Below, piece by piece: positions 45,017 to 55,133 of a stretch of DNA of 57,274 bases. The translations under genes were made by a program, and so were the position numbers. Within the stretch, counting starts at the first letter, position 1; every line of letters begins with the position of its first letter. Under the pieces are notes generated by a model, which was given only the letters and a program-made list of their open reading frames with translations, was not told the DNA's origin and did no database searches. This DNA is from a bacterium (GTDB lineage Bacteria; Bacillota; Clostridia; Lachnospirales; Lachnospiraceae), in assembly GCA_023666335.1 (NCBI GenBank), contig JAMPCE010000016.1, forward strand, positions 1 to 57,274, read 5' to 3'.

Positions 45017-46639
45017 TTATTTTACGACTACTAAATCCATAGGATCGATCACGCATTCTAACAGCACCGACTCGTCTTTTTCCAGAAAACGGCGGATCGT
45101 CTCGTCCGCCCCTTTCATATCGGTCAGGCGCATAAAGCGGAGATCATAAGCCGCCGCCAGTTTCTCCAGATCGGGGCTCCCCGACAGATCGACCACGGAA
45201 TAATTGTCCCGGTAAGTATAATGCTGATATTCCCGCACCATGCCCAGATAATTGTTTTTCAGGACGATGATCTTCACAGGCACGTCAAACTGCCGCATGG
45301 TGGCAAGTTCCATCATGGACATCTGGAAAGAGCCGTCGCCGCAGACCGCGACCACCTGGCGCTTTTTGTCCGCCAGTTTCGCGCCCATCGCCGCCGGGAT
45401 GGAATATCCCATAGTGCCCATGCCGCCGCTGGTCAGAAACCGCCCCTGCTTTACGATGTGATAGCCGCAGGACCAGATCTGATTCTGTCCGACGTCCGCC
45501 ACATAGACCGCATCCTCCTCCATTGCTTCGGAGAGTTTTGTGATAAAGACCGCCGGATCCACATAGGAAGGATCAGGTCTGCGGACGGGCTGCATGGTAT
45601 CACGGTAATTGTCGAGCGTCTTGATCCACGCCGCCGTATCGCAGGAAAACTCTTCCGTCTGCAAATCTTCAAAAATGTGTTTCGCATCCCCGACGAGCGG
45701 AATCGCCGGACCTACATTTTTTCCAATCTCCGCAGGATCCACGTCGATGTGTACGAGCACTTTGTTTTCGGTGATCAGATCCGGCTGGTTCACCGCCCGA
45801 TCCGCCACGCGCGCGCCCACCATCAAGAGCAGGTCGGAATCGTTCATCGCGCGGTTTGCAAAGGCTTTCCCGTTATTGCCGACCATCCCGTAGTAGAGCG
45901 GATCTTTCGTCGGCATGGCGCCGATCCCCATCATGGTGGACACCACGGGAATCTTGTATTTATGGGAAAATTCCCTAAGAGTCCTTTCCGCCCGGCTAAG
46001 GAGCACGCCGCCGCCCGCACAGATCAGCGGGCGTTTTGCATGGGAAAGTTCTTTCGCCACCTTTTTGATCTGCGCCATATTGCCCTTGACAGTGGGCTTA
46101 TAGGTACGCATATTCACTTCTTCCGGATATTTGAATTTCGCCACGGGCGCGTTCTGCACATCGATGGGGACATCGATCAGCACAGGACCTTTGCGTCCGG
46201 TGTTTGCCAGATGAAAAGCCTCCTTAAAAATACGCGGGATCTCTGCCGCATCTTTCACCAGATAGCTGTATTTCACAAAAGACTCCGCAGCCCCCGTGAT
46301 ATCGGCTTCCTGAAAGACGTCCGAGCCGAGCAGCTCGCTGTTTACCTGCCCCGTGATGCACACCAGCGGAATGCTGTCCGCAAAGGCGGTGGCAATGCCT
46401 GTGATCAGGTTCGTCGCGCCGGGACCGGAAGTCACCGCGCACACGCCGACCTTTCCCGAGACCCTCGCAAGACCGCTCGCCGCATGAGCCGCGTTCTGCT
46501 CCGTGCGGATCAGGATCGTCTTGATATCGGACTCCAAAATACTGTTATAAAAGGGGCATATCGCCACCCCGGGATAGCCGAACACATATTCGACCCCCTC
46601 TTCTTCCAAACATTTTACGATTGCGTCTGCACCTATCAT
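45017..46639 (-). CDS. ilvB: Acetolactate synthase large subunit
   Basis: The 540-residue ThDP enzyme starts MIGADAIVKCLEEEGVEYVF. A catalytic Glu sits in RTEQNAAHAASGLARVSG (near residue 47), a central FAD-binding-like domain follows, and the C-terminal ThDP motif begins GDGSFQM with the metal site around LKNNYLG. It condenses two pyruvates, or pyruvate and 2-ketobutyrate, for branched-chain amino acids. AAAGGAA precedes the ATG. It follows metH by 21 bp, so it may be part of a longer transcript with metH. Confidence 0.94.
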   Translation of the reverse strand: MIGADAIVKCLEEEGVEYVFGYPGVAICPFYNSILESDIKTILIRTEQNAAHAASGLARVSGKVGVCAVTSGPGATNLITGIATAFADSIPLVCITGQVNSELLGSDVFQEADITGAAESFVKYSYLVKDAAEIPRIFKEAFHLANTGRKGPVLIDVPIDVQNAPVAKFKYPEEVNMRTYKPTVKGNMAQIKKVAKELSHAKRPLICAGGGVLLSRAERTLREFSHKYKIPVVSTMMGIGAMPTKDPLYYGMVGNNGKAFANRAMNDSDLLLMVGARVADRAVNQPDLITENKVLVHIDVDPAEIGKNVGPAIPLVGDAKHIFEDLQTEEFSCDTAAWIKTLDNYRDTMQPVRRPDPSYVDPAVFITKLSEAMEEDAVYVADVGQNQIWSCGYHIVKQGRFLTSGGMGTMGYSIPAAMGAKLADKKRQVVAVCGDGSFQMSMMELATMRQFDVPVKIIVLKNNYLGMVREYQHYTYRDNYSVVDLSGSPDLEKLAAAYDLRFMRLTDMKGADETIRRFLEKDESVLLECVIDPMDLVVVK

Positions 46640-46660
46640 AGCTGTTCCTTTCTCTCTGTA

Positions 46661-49117
46661 TTAACTTAAGCCCAGAAGTTTCTGCGTCAATTTCACCGCT
46701 TCTGCCGCATCCTCCGAGTACCCGTCCGCCCCGATCTCGTCCGCATACTCCTGCGTGATGACCGCGCCGCCGACAATGATCTTCGCATCCACCTGCTGTT
46801 CTTTCGCATAGGCGATCACATGGCGCATCTGCTGCATGGTCGTCGTCATCAACGCCGAGAGCGCGATCACCTGCGCGTTATGCTTTTTCGCCTCCGCGAT
46901 AATAGTCTCTTTCGGGACGTCCTTTCCCAGATCGATCACATGGAAGCCGTAGTTTTTGAGCATCAGCGCCACGAGATTCTTGCCGATATCGTGAATGTCG
47001 CCCTCCACCGTGGCGATCACCACCGTCGGCATCTCCTCTCCTGTTTTTGCCTGCAGCAGCAAAGGTTCCATATATTCAATGGCGGTCTTCATCGCCTCTG
47101 CGCTGGCAATGAGCTGCGGCAGGAAATACTTTCCTTTATCGAACAGCTCCCCCACCTCGTTGATGGCGGGAAGCAGGACTTCATCCAACAAAGTCTTTGC
47201 CGCGCTGCCCTCGTCAAGCGCGCTCTGCGTGTCCGCTGTAATGCCCGTCCGATTCCCTTTCAGGACATCGCGGTAGAGTTTCTCCCGAAAGGACTGCGCC
47301 TCCTGTTCTTTTGCGGAAGCCTGCAAACGGATCCCCGTCTCTTTCGGAGCGGTCTCACCTGCCGCCTCACGCTTTGCAGCGACCGCATTCATCAGCTCGA
47401 TGTAGCGGATGTCCGCCTCTTTTTTGTTAAGCAGCAGGTCGGAAGCAAAGGCGCAGCTCATCAGAAGCTCCTGCGACGGATTCGCGATCGCCATCGTAAG
47501 TCCCTCGCGGATTGCCATAATAAGAAACGCCGTATTGACAAAGCTCCGCTCGGGCAGACCGAAAGAGATGTTGGAGAGACCGCAGATCGTGGCAAGCCCT
47601 TTTTCTTTGCAGTAACGGATCGTCTCCAGCGTTTCCAGCGCGGCGTTTTTATTTGCCCCGACGGTAGCTACCAGCCCGTCCACCACGATATCTTCTTTCG
47701 TAAAGCCCAGTTCGTAAGCCTCTTTTTCAATCTGCTCGATGATCGCCGTTTTTTCCGCAAGATCTTTCGGAAGCCCCGCGTCCGACAGGGGCAGTAGAAT
47801 GAACATCGCGCCGTATTTCTTTACGATCGGCAGAAGTTTCGACAGTTTTTCCGATTCGCCCGACACGGAATTGACAAGCGCCCTGCCCGGATAGATGCGG
47901 AGAGCCGCTTCGAGCACCTCCACATGACTGGAATCCAGCGACAGCGGCAGGCTTGTGACAGCGCTCACGGTCTCGACCGCCTTTTGCATCATGGCGTTTT
48001 CGTCGATGCCGCTCATTCCCATGTTCACGTCAAGGATGGCGGCGCCGCAGGCTTCCTGCTCCTCCGCAAAGGCGGATACCAGCTCCATAGAGCCCTCTTT
48101 TAACGCCGCCTGTAACTTTTTCTTTCCGGTGGGATTGATGCGCTCCCCCACCACCAAAAACGGATCGTTAAGGCCAAAGGCGACGGTCTTTCGCTCGCTG
48201 GTAAGATAGCGCAGTTTCGGCTTTTCGCGGCGCATAAGCGGCATGCCATCCACCGCGTTTTTTGCCGACTGAATGTAGTCGGGCGTGGTGCCGCAGCAGC
48301 CGCCGATCACGGAAGCGCCCGCCGCAATGATATCCCGCATACAGGTCCCGAACGTCGCGGCGTCCATATCGTAGACCGTATTGCCCGCCGCATCGAGCGC
48401 AGGCAGCCCGGCATTCGGCTTTGCGATGATGGGAATGGAGACTGCCCCCGCCATAGCGCGCACCGTATCCACCATTTGATCCGGTCCTGTGGAACAGTTC
48501 GTCCCCACAGCCGCTGCGCCAAGGCTCTCCAGCACGACAGCCGCCGTGACCGCATCCGTTCCAAAGAGCGTCCTGCCGTCCGACTCAAACGTGAGCGTCG
48601 CCATCACCGCCAGATCGCAGACCTCTTTTGCTGCGATTACCGCCGCCCGGGTCTCCTGCAGGCTCATCATGGTCTCGATCACCAAAAGATCCGCGCCTGC
48701 ATCGACCAGATAACGGATCTGTTCCTTATATACGTCGATCAGTTCCTCAAAGGCAAGTTTTCCGACAGGAGAAAGCTGCTCTCCCGTCATGGTCAGATCC
48801 CCCGCCACATAGGCGCGGTCCCCCACCGCCTCTTTCGAGAGCGCCACAAGTTCCCGGTTCATACTCCCGATGCGGTCCGCAAGACCGTACTCCGCCAGCT
48901 TGATACGGTTCGCCGTAAAAGTCGGCGCGTAGACGATATTGCTGCCCGCCTCCACAAACTGCCTTTGCAGCTCGATCATGATGTCCCTGTGTTCCAGGAT
49001 CCACTGTTCCGGACACACGCCCGTGGGCATGCCCTTTTTTTGCAGATTCGAGCCTGTCGCCCCATCCAGAAACAGAGGTTTGTCTTTTAGTAAAGCCTGA
49101 AATTCCTGTCTATTCAT
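46661..49117 (-). CDS. metH: Cobalamin-dependent methionine synthase lacking the reactivation domain
   Basis: This 818-residue protein joins several domains. Homocysteine binding covers about residues 1-290 (VGTNCSTG and GGCCGTTPDYI supply the zinc Cys). A pterin-type methyltetrahydrofolate domain covers about 310-575 (FLVVGERINPTGKKKLQAAL). The cobalamin cap covers about 610-690, and the B12-binding domain has the His-on motif EGDIHDIGKN. The roughly 330-residue AdoMet/flavodoxin reactivation domain of E. coli MetH is absent, as in many Clostridia, so reactivation must come from another protein. The stop of the upstream lipoprotein overlaps the start as TAATG. Confidence 0.93.
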   Translation of the reverse strand: MNRQEFQALLKDKPLFLDGATGSNLQKKGMPTGVCPEQWILEHRDIMIELQRQFVEAGSNIVYAPTFTANRIKLAEYGLADRIGSMNRELVALSKEAVGDRAYVAGDLTMTGEQLSPVGKLAFEELIDVYKEQIRYLVDAGADLLVIETMMSLQETRAAVIAAKEVCDLAVMATLTFESDGRTLFGTDAVTAAVVLESLGAAAVGTNCSTGPDQMVDTVRAMAGAVSIPIIAKPNAGLPALDAAGNTVYDMDAATFGTCMRDIIAAGASVIGGCCGTTPDYIQSAKNAVDGMPLMRREKPKLRYLTSERKTVAFGLNDPFLVVGERINPTGKKKLQAALKEGSMELVSAFAEEQEACGAAILDVNMGMSGIDENAMMQKAVETVSAVTSLPLSLDSSHVEVLEAALRIYPGRALVNSVSGESEKLSKLLPIVKKYGAMFILLPLSDAGLPKDLAEKTAIIEQIEKEAYELGFTKEDIVVDGLVATVGANKNAALETLETIRYCKEKGLATICGLSNISFGLPERSFVNTAFLIMAIREGLTMAIANPSQELLMSCAFASDLLLNKKEADIRYIELMNAVAAKREAAGETAPKETGIRLQASAKEQEAQSFREKLYRDVLKGNRTGITADTQSALDEGSAAKTLLDEVLLPAINEVGELFDKGKYFLPQLIASAEAMKTAIEYMEPLLLQAKTGEEMPTVVIATVEGDIHDIGKNLVALMLKNYGFHVIDLGKDVPKETIIAEAKKHNAQVIALSALMTTTMQQMRHVIAYAKEQQVDAKIIVGGAVITQEYADEIGADGYSEDAAEAVKLTQKLLGLS

Positions 49118-49743
49118 TATTCTCCCGTTTCTTCGGACGGATCGACGTAAAATACGGTATCGTCCGTATCGAAATCATCCTCCGGCATCTCCTCCGCGCC
49201 ATCCGACGACATTCCGTCTTCCTCCCCGTCCGCATCCTCGCCCTGCTTATTCAAATAACCGCCGCCGAAGAAGTTATTGTTCTCCTCCGTGTAAGTGACG
49301 CCCTCCCCCTCTGGGATCTCCCCGTGCAGAATGGTGATGATATACTGGATGCGGATGTTGGTGCGGTTATAATATTCGATTGCCGCCTGTGCGGCAGCGT
49401 CGTCAAACGTATCTCCGTCGTACGCCTGATGAAAAAGCGCAACAGCCTGATCCATATTTTCCGCCGCCTCATCGGCAAGGCTCTCCGCCGCGGAAAACTG
49501 TTCCGGCACTTCCAGTTTGGCCATCCACGCGATATCTTCCTTAAGCGCATCCAGATAGCCGAGAAGCTCCAACATCGCGGTATCCGAATCACGGTCGATG
49601 GCGTTCATATTTTCATTGTACTGCGCCGCCCGCGAAAAAAAGGTATTCATATCCTCCAGATAAGCATCCAGCTCTTCATCTTTGCCGCAGGCTGTAAGTA
49701 ACAGCGCCAGAAACAGACAGACGCCCACAATCTTATATCTCAT
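49117..49743 (-). CDS. Lipoprotein of unknown function
   Basis: This 208-residue lipoprotein has the lipobox LLTAC at about residues 15-19. A helical mature domain with CAB/MxEx-like composition follows (TFFSRAAQYNENMNAIDRDS, YLDALKEDIAWMAKLE), then an Asn/Gly-rich turn (NNNFFGGGY) and a very acidic C-terminal tail. No family recognised. It is coupled to metH by a 1-bp overlap. No enzymatic link to methionine is evident. Confidence 0.72.
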   Translation of the reverse strand: MRYKIVGVCLFLALLLTACGKDEELDAYLEDMNTFFSRAAQYNENMNAIDRDSDTAMLELLGYLDALKEDIAWMAKLEVPEQFSAAESLADEAAENMDQAVALFHQAYDGDTFDDAAAQAAIEYYNRTNIRIQYIITILHGEIPEGEGVTYTEENNNFFGGGYLNKQGEDADGEEDGMSSDGAEEMPEDDFDTDDTVFYVDPSEETGE

Positions 49744-49837
49744 AAAAACAAAGTCCTCCGATCATGATTACAAAACCCCTCATTAAACCATAGTAATGAT
49801 TTCGAGGCGTTTCGTCAACCCTTAACACACGAAAAAA

Positions 49838-49865
49838 CCACAGGCTGTTCTCTGACAGCCTGTGG
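49838..49865 (-). terminator. Rho-independent terminator of the chemoreceptor gene
   Basis: CCACAGGCTGT and ACAGCCTGTGG form a perfect 11-bp stem with a 6-nt loop, followed by T6 on the minus strand. It lies about 24 bp after the chemoreceptor stop. Confidence 0.88.
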
Positions 49866-49888
49866 AATCATCTCTGTCATATGGTGTG

Positions 49889-51607
49889 CTACAGCTTGAA
49901 GAAAGAAACTTCCTCCTCCAGATGCTGCGCCAGCTGCTTGAGCTCTCCGGCTTCTTCCGCCAGCAGATTGATAGTCGCATTCAACTCTTCCATAGATGCG
50001 GTCGTCTCTTCGGTGGAAGCCGCATTTTCCTGCGATACCGCCGACAGATTCTGGATCACATCCACGACCTTTCCTCTCTCGCTGTCGCACTCGCCCGCCT
50101 GCTCGTTGATCAGATCGGATTCTTTTCTGGAATCCTCGATGCCGCGGCTCACATCGCCGAATTTCTCCTTGGTCTGCTCCAGTTTTTTCTGCTGTTCCAC
50201 AATGATCTCGTTCACTTCATTCATGATCTGCACAGACGCTTCGGAATCCGCCGTCAACTGATGGATGATATCCTCGATCGTCTTTGTGGACTGTGCGGAA
50301 TCCTCGGACAGCTTCGAGATCTGTGTCGCTACAACGGCAAAACCGCGTCCCGCCTCGCCCGCTCTTGCCGCCTCAATACTTGCGTTTAAGGCAAGCAGGC
50401 TTGTCTCGCTGGCGATGGATGCGATCAGGTTGACGGCATCCTGGATCCGTGTCACGGACTCGTTCGTCGTATGTACGGAAACTTCGATCTTTTTGATCGC
50501 CTCGGTGGTCTTATCGTTGGATGCGCTCAATTCATTGATGATGCGCGCGGACTCTACATCCGCAACGTGCATCTGTTCGGAAAGACCGTTCAGTTCCTTG
50601 ACCCTGTCCACGATCTTTTCAATGATATGCCCCATATTAGCCACCTGTCCCGTAGCGGATTCGATGTCCTCCGCCATAGAGACAGCGCCCTTGGAAATAT
50701 CCTCCACCGCTCTGCTGATCTCGTCTGCGGTCGTCGAGGTCTGTGACGCCATGCCCTCCAGATTTTCACCCTGCTGCATGAGCGCGTCGGTATTATCCTT
50801 GATGCTGCCGATGATCTTCTGTAACTCATTCAAGAGCCGCTGTACGGCATGTCCCATCACGCCGATCTCGTCGGTTCTCTTTAAGATGCGCCCGTTTACT
50901 TCCAGATGCAGATTGCCCTCCGCCAGAGAGGACAGAAGCCCTTCCGTCTGCGCGATCACCCTCGCGATTGCACTCGCGATCTTGATGCAGATAACCAGGG
51001 CAATCGCCAGAATAAAGACCGCCATGCCGAGGATCATCATAGAACTCTGGTTGATCCTGCTAATCGCTTCGGTAGCGGGCTGTCCGGCAAAGACCATCCC
51101 GACCACTTTTCCGGTATCATCTTTTGCCGGCATATAGTAAGCATAATATCTTTCGCCGTTGATGGTGACGTCGTCCGTCTCGTATACTTTTCCTTCGTTT
51201 AAGACAGTCTGGATCACCGCGTCGGACGCCTTGGTGCCGAGGATCCGCTCGCCGGTCGTCTTATCCCGCAGGGAAGTCGCGCGTCTGGTATCGCCGTAGA
51301 AAATGGTCACATCAGCGTTGCTTCCTTCTACAAAGCTGTCGATGACTTCCACATTCTCGGAGACGCAGTATTCACCCTTATAGAGCACATCGCCATCCAT
51401 ATGGTAGTAACCGCTGTCGAGTGCATCGTACGCCGCAAATACGCTCTGGCACACATTTTGAAGACTTTCCATCGTGCTGTCATGTACCATAGACCGCATG
51501 GTATTGATGGCGTATACGGTGACAGCCGCAACCATAACGACCATTGGAATCACACACAACATGACAAGCTGCGCCATAATGCCTAGCTTTTTCTTTTTTT
51601 CTTCCAA
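49889..51607 (-). CDS. Methyl-accepting chemotaxis protein with Cache-type sensor
   Basis: This 572-residue receptor has a first transmembrane helix at about 14-35 and a single-Cache extracellular sensor to about 185 ([38 protein letters not shown]). A second helix spans about 190-212, a HAMP domain about 213-265, and the long signalling coiled coil ends near 560. Its tip is [20 protein letters not shown]. The sensor belongs to the sCache group, which often binds small organic acids or amino acids; the ligand is unknown. The start is a TTG, with GGGAG about 8 nt upstream; an ATG nearer upstream is out of frame. A G10 tract lies about 30 bp upstream. Confidence 0.92.
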   Translation of the reverse strand: MEEKKKKLGIMAQLVMLCVIPMVVMVAAVTVYAINTMRSMVHDSTMESLQNVCQSVFAAYDALDSGYYHMDGDVLYKGEYCVSENVEVIDSFVEGSNADVTIFYGDTRRATSLRDKTTGERILGTKASDAVIQTVLNEGKVYETDDVTINGERYYAYYMPAKDDTGKVVGMVFAGQPATEAISRINQSSMMILGMAVFILAIALVICIKIASAIARVIAQTEGLLSSLAEGNLHLEVNGRILKRTDEIGVMGHAVQRLLNELQKIIGSIKDNTDALMQQGENLEGMASQTSTTADEISRAVEDISKGAVSMAEDIESATGQVANMGHIIEKIVDRVKELNGLSEQMHVADVESARIINELSASNDKTTEAIKKIEVSVHTTNESVTRIQDAVNLIASIASETSLLALNASIEAARAGEAGRGFAVVATQISKLSEDSAQSTKTIEDIIHQLTADSEASVQIMNEVNEIIVEQQKKLEQTKEKFGDVSRGIEDSRKESDLINEQAGECDSERGKVVDVIQNLSAVSQENAASTEETTASMEELNATINLLAEEAGELKQLAQHLEEEVSFFKL

Positions 51608-51637
51608 TTTTCCATCTCCCTCTCTTATCTGATTTTA

Positions 51638-51647
51638 CCCCCCCCCC
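51638..51647 (-). repeat. G10 homopolymer tract upstream of the chemoreceptor
   Basis: Ten consecutive G on the minus strand (C on the plus strand), 30 bp before the TTG start and directly before TAAAAT, which could be a -10 box. It lies either in the leader or in a promoter spacer. The surrounding region 51608-51842 is otherwise promoter and AT-rich sequence with no gene. Confidence 0.9.
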
Positions 51648-51756
51648 TTTGCATACGCCCTATGTAAGCAATGCCCGCGCGATAAAAACCTGATAACCCC
51701 TTCAAGCCGCAGCGAATGTAAGCCCGATCGGATGCAAAAGAGACAGATATAGATTG

Positions 51757-51785
51757 ATTATAGCACCTTATGCGAAACTTTTCTA
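51757..51785 (-). promoter_or_regulatory. Promoter upstream of the chemoreceptor
   Basis: TAGAAA (51780-51785), 17 bp and TATAAT (51757-51762) on the minus strand. Transcription from here would give a leader of about 145 nt that contains the G10 tract. Confidence 0.5.
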
Positions 51786-51842
51786 CAAAAATGTGTAAAA
51801 TCAGTAAAATTATTCAAAAATTACAAGATTTTTTATCAATTG

Positions 51843-53117
51843 TTACGGGCGTACCTGCCCCTCTCCCGTGATCCGGTATTTGTAGGAAGTCAGCTCTTTT
51901 AAGCCCATCGGCCCTCTGGCGTGAAGTTTCTGCGTGCTGATGCCGATCTCCGCGCCGAAGCCGAACTCAAAACCGTCTGTAAAGCGGGTGGAGGCGTTCA
52001 CATAGACGCATGCCGCATCCACTTCCCGTAAAAACAGTTCTGCATTTGCCCGATCTTCCGTGAGGATCGCGTCGGAATGCCCGGTGTTGTAGCGGTTGAT
52101 ATGCGCGACCGCCTCCTCCACGGAAGCGACAGTCTTTGCCGAGATGATCAGATCCAGATACTCTCTCCCGTAATCCTCCTCGGCTGCGGGAACCGCGCCC
52201 GGTATGGTCTCCACCACCGTCTCATCGCCCCGGATCTCCACCTGTTTTTCGGAGAGCGCCTTCCCCAGAAGAGGCAGAAATTTCTCTGCGATTCTCTCAT
52301 GGATCAGCAGAGATTCGCAGGCATTGCAGACGCCGATCCGCTGGGTCTTCGCATTGATGATGATGGGAATCGCTTTGTCGAAATCCGCCGTCTCGTCCAC
52401 GAAAATATGACAGTTTCCGGTGCCCGTCTCGATCACGGGGATCGTGCTGTTTTCCACGACGGAGCGGATCAGACCCGCGCCGCCTCTGGGGATCAGCAGA
52501 TCCACATGCGATTTCAATTTCATGAAAGCGATCGTCACCGCCCTGTCGTTGTTTTCGATCAGCTGGATGGCATTTTCGGCAATATTCTGCGCCGAAAGAC
52601 TTTCCCTGATCACTTCCGTGATCGCCTGATTGGAATAGAAAGCGTCTTTGCCTCCCTTTAAGATCACGGCGCTTCCCGCCTTAAAGCAAAGCCCGAACGC
52701 ATCCGCCGTCACATTGGGTCTCGCCTCGTAGATGATGCCGATCACGCCCATAGGGACGCTCACTTTTTCGATATGGAGACCGTTCGGTCTGTCAAAGCGT
52801 TCCAGGATCTCGCCGATGGGATCCGGCAGCGCTGCGATCTGGCGAAGCCCCTCCGCCATCGCTTCGATCCTTGGCGGCGTGAGTTTCAGGCGGTCTAACA
52901 GCCCCTCCGCCATGCCGTTCTCTTTTGCGATCGCATAGTCTTTCTCATTAGCCACAAGGAGTCTGTCCGTCTCCTGTACAAGCGCGTCCGCCGCCGCACA
53001 AAGCGCCCTGTTTTTCCCCTCTGCACCAAGGCGCTGGAGGGCTGCCTTTGCGCCCGCCGCGTTGTCTCCGAGGGCTTCCAGATATGCCTGAATATCCGTG
53101 TTCTGTTCTACATTCAT
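51843..53117 (-). CDS. proA: Glutamate-5-semialdehyde dehydrogenase
   Basis: This 424-residue NADPH-dependent dehydrogenase reduces gamma-glutamyl phosphate in proline synthesis. Catalytic Cys lies in [12 protein letters not shown] (near residue 265); other family segments are [34 protein letters not shown] and [19 protein letters not shown]. The length is typical. GAAAGAAC precedes the ATG. It follows the 5-formyl-THF cyclo-ligase by 10 bp and the proB gene lies 1.1 kb upstream on the same strand. Confidence 0.96.
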   Translation of the reverse strand: MNVEQNTDIQAYLEALGDNAAGAKAALQRLGAEGKNRALCAAADALVQETDRLLVANEKDYAIAKENGMAEGLLDRLKLTPPRIEAMAEGLRQIAALPDPIGEILERFDRPNGLHIEKVSVPMGVIGIIYEARPNVTADAFGLCFKAGSAVILKGGKDAFYSNQAITEVIRESLSAQNIAENAIQLIENNDRAVTIAFMKLKSHVDLLIPRGGAGLIRSVVENSTIPVIETGTGNCHIFVDETADFDKAIPIIINAKTQRIGVCNACESLLIHERIAEKFLPLLGKALSEKQVEIRGDETVVETIPGAVPAAEEDYGREYLDLIISAKTVASVEEAVAHINRYNTGHSDAILTEDRANAELFLREVDAACVYVNASTRFTDGFEFGFGAEIGISTQKLHARGPMGLKELTSYKYRITGEGQVRP

Positions 53118-53127
53118 GTTCTTTCTC

Positions 53128-53754
53128 CTATCGTCCGATGCGCGTTTTCTCTTCTATGATTTCCCGCTCCGTCACGATCCTCTCCGGCTGCAGATCATGC
53201 GCTTCCTGCGGAATTTCCGCAAGTACCTGACAGGAATACGCGAGCGCGGTCGTCCGGATCGTTTCCGTTTTTTCCTGCGCGGCAAAGAGCGCAGACAGAT
53301 AGCGGTCGTAATAGCCGCCGCCGTAACCGATGCGGTGTCGCTGCCTGTCAAAGGCGGCGCCCGGCAGACAGAGAAGCGTCGCTGCCTGTGTGCCTTTTCT
53401 TTGTTCCCGCCATGTGCGGTAAGAGTTCTCCGCCTCCTGTTTCGGTTCCAAAATGCCCTGATAGCCGCTTTTTAAGTCTTTCCAGGAGGCGATACGGAAA
53501 AATTCCATCTCCCACCCCGATACGGCAGGCACAAAAACCGCCTTTCCGATATCGAACGCATGTTCTATCAACTTTTCCGTCTCCACCTCGCTGCGGAAAT
53601 TCACATAGGTAAGCAGCGCGTCTGCCGCCTGATACGCTTCCAGACGGATCACTTTTTGCAAGATTTCTTCGCTGTATCGTTTTCGCTCCTGCGCAGGCAG
53701 GGCGTCCCTTGCGGCAAGGGCGCGCAGCCGCACTTCACGCTTTGTCATTTCCAT
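53128..53754 (-). CDS. 5-formyltetrahydrofolate cyclo-ligase family protein
   Basis: The 208-residue protein opens [19 protein letters not shown] and has the ATP/substrate motif [13 protein letters not shown] near residue 150. It converts 5-formyl-THF to 5,10-methenyl-THF with ATP. Start alternatives are the ATG at 53754 or the one at 53748. The frame also extends upstream into the DUF896 gene, with which it overlaps by about 20 bp. It lies in the proline cluster for no obvious metabolic reason, though the same neighbours recur in related genomes. Confidence 0.92.
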   Translation of the reverse strand: MEMTKREVRLRALAARDALPAQERKRYSEEILQKVIRLEAYQAADALLTYVNFRSEVETEKLIEHAFDIGKAVFVPAVSGWEMEFFRIASWKDLKSGYQGILEPKQEAENSYRTWREQRKGTQAATLLCLPGAAFDRQRHRIGYGGGYYDRYLSALFAAQEKTETIRTTALAYSCQVLAEIPQEAHDLQPERIVTEREIIEEKTRIGR

Positions 53755-53971
53755 GCTCTTTTTCACGATGTTTCTCACGCAGATTCGTGATGCTGCCGTC
53801 TTTCTCCACGATGGAGATGTTATCGAGCTGACCTTTTAAATTTGCCCGCACGTTGGCAACGTACGCCTGCCGCAGCGCCGCCTGCTCCTCTTTCTCCTCG
53901 TCAGTCAGCCCTTCCGCCTGCGATTTGTGGTATAATTCGTTGATCCGTTTTGTCATTTCCGCGACGTTCAT
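53735..53971 (-). CDS. DUF896 family protein (YnzC-like)
   Basis: This 78-residue helical protein with MNVAEMTKRINELYHKSQ, LTDEEKEEQAALRQAYVANV and LKGQLDNISIV is the canonical DUF896/YnzC sequence, a two-helix coiled protein of unknown function (YneA-linked in Bacillus). GAGG 6 nt before the ATG at 53971 decides the start. The second structured repeat begins 30 bp upstream of it. Confidence 0.92.
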   Translation of the reverse strand: MNVAEMTKRINELYHKSQAEGLTDEEKEEQAALRQAYVANVRANLKGQLDNISIVEKDGSITNLREKHREKEHGNDKA

Positions 53972-54000
53972 GCGATTCCTCATTTCTGAGCGACCTTAGA

Positions 54001-54221
54001 CGTTTGCAAAACTCTTCTCAGTACTGTGATTATTGTGCAAATAGTATAGCCATAAGCAGACCCTTGAAAATGTGGTAAATTCCTACGGAATTAACCACGT
54101 CAGTGCTTAATGAGGTTTTTCACGAATTTAGCACTGTTACGCTTGGAATGGAGCGAAAGCGCGTCTGCGTTGGTTATGCTATTTGTACAATTTCAACAAA
54201 CACAAAGGAGTTTTGCAATCG
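54001..54221. repeat. Structured intergenic element, copy 2 of 3
   Basis: The 221 bp fill almost all of the gap between the DUF896 gene and proB. Ends: CGTTTGCAAAACTC at left; at right GAGTTTTGCAATCG, its near inverse. The outer helix pairs 54033-54061 with 54163-54190. Hairpin P2 covers 54072-54098 (GTGGT, AATTCC and complements). P3 pairs CAGTGCT (54101-54107) with AGCACTG (54130-54136). The conserved core TTGGAATGGAGCGAAAGCG follows. P2 is missing from copies 1 and 3. Confidence 0.85.
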
Positions 54222-54232
54222 CCTATCTTGCT

Positions 54233-55099
54233 CTATTTGTCATACAGATGAAGCTGCTGCACATAGAGGGGCAGGTCGAAGTTCTCATCCTTATGCGAAA
54301 GGAACAGGGTGCCGATGTTCTGCCCGTCGAGAATCCTGTGGATCACCTTGATGTCCTTACTGTTGGCGATGACCATATCGACCCCGGTGCTGCCCGCGAT
54401 CTTCGCCGCCTGTAATTTGGTCGTCATGCCGCCGGTGCCGACGCTGCTTCCGGTGGACGCCTTGCCCATATTCATCAGTTCGTCCGTCAGCTCCTCCACC
54501 ACTTCGATATAAGTCACGTCAGGGTTCGTTCGGGGATCGTCGGTATAAAGCCCGTCGATATCCGATAACAGCAAGAGCATATCCGCCTCGACCAAAGAGG
54601 CGACGATGGCGGAAAGCGTGTCGTTGTCACCGATCTCGATCTCGTAAGTGGCAACGGTATCGTTCTCGTTCACAATGGGGATCACCCCCAGCTTAAAAAG
54701 TTCCGCGAAAGTGTTCTTTGCATTATAGCGGTTCAAGTTATCCACGACCGTATTTTTTGTCATCAGAATCTGTGCCGCCACCTGATTATACTCGGCAAAG
54801 ATCTTCTGGTACGTCATCATCAGCCTTGCCTGCCCCACGGCGGCGTAAGCCTGTTTGACGGCGATCGGATTATCCCCCGCCTCGCGGTTTGCGGACACGG
54901 CTTTTTCGCCCAGCGCGATCGCCCCCGAAGTCACGAGCACCACGTCTTTTCCGCGGTTTCGCAGATCGCACAGCTCACGCACCAGCACATCCAGCTTCGT
55001 ATAATCCAGATCCCCCGTCTCCTTGTGCTGCAAAGAGGAGGAACCAATCTTTACAACGATTCGTTGTTTATTCTTTAATATGTCTTTTCTGTCTATCAT
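54233..55099 (-). CDS. proB: Glutamate 5-kinase
   Basis: This 288-residue kinase phosphorylates glutamate in the first step of proline synthesis. Visible motifs are RIVVKIGSSSLQ (residues 13-24), LVTSGAIALG, IPIVNENDTVATYEIEIGDN and STGSSVGTGGMTTKLQAAKI. The C-terminal PUA domain of the long form is absent, as in short Firmicutes ProB. AGGAT precedes the ATG. Structured repeats flank it on both sides: copy 2 after its stop and copy 3 upstream, 35 bp before its start. Confidence 0.96.
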   Translation of the reverse strand: MIDRKDILKNKQRIVVKIGSSSLQHKETGDLDYTKLDVLVRELCDLRNRGKDVVLVTSGAIALGEKAVSANREAGDNPIAVKQAYAAVGQARLMMTYQKIFAEYNQVAAQILMTKNTVVDNLNRYNAKNTFAELFKLGVIPIVNENDTVATYEIEIGDNDTLSAIVASLVEADMLLLLSDIDGLYTDDPRTNPDVTYIEVVEELTDELMNMGKASTGSSVGTGGMTTKLQAAKIAGSTGVDMVIANSKDIKVIHRILDGQNIGTLFLSHKDENFDLPLYVQQLHLYDK

Positions 55100-55133
55100 A
55101 CTTTTATCCTATCTTTGTTCTTTTCGTCTGAAT

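Noticed and set aside
45221-46669. Long plus-strand open frame of 482 codons opposite ilvB
   Set aside because: It is antisense to a clear acetolactate synthase gene and its composition is Arg/His-rich as expected for the complement of a codon-biased gene. There is no domain or ribosome site.
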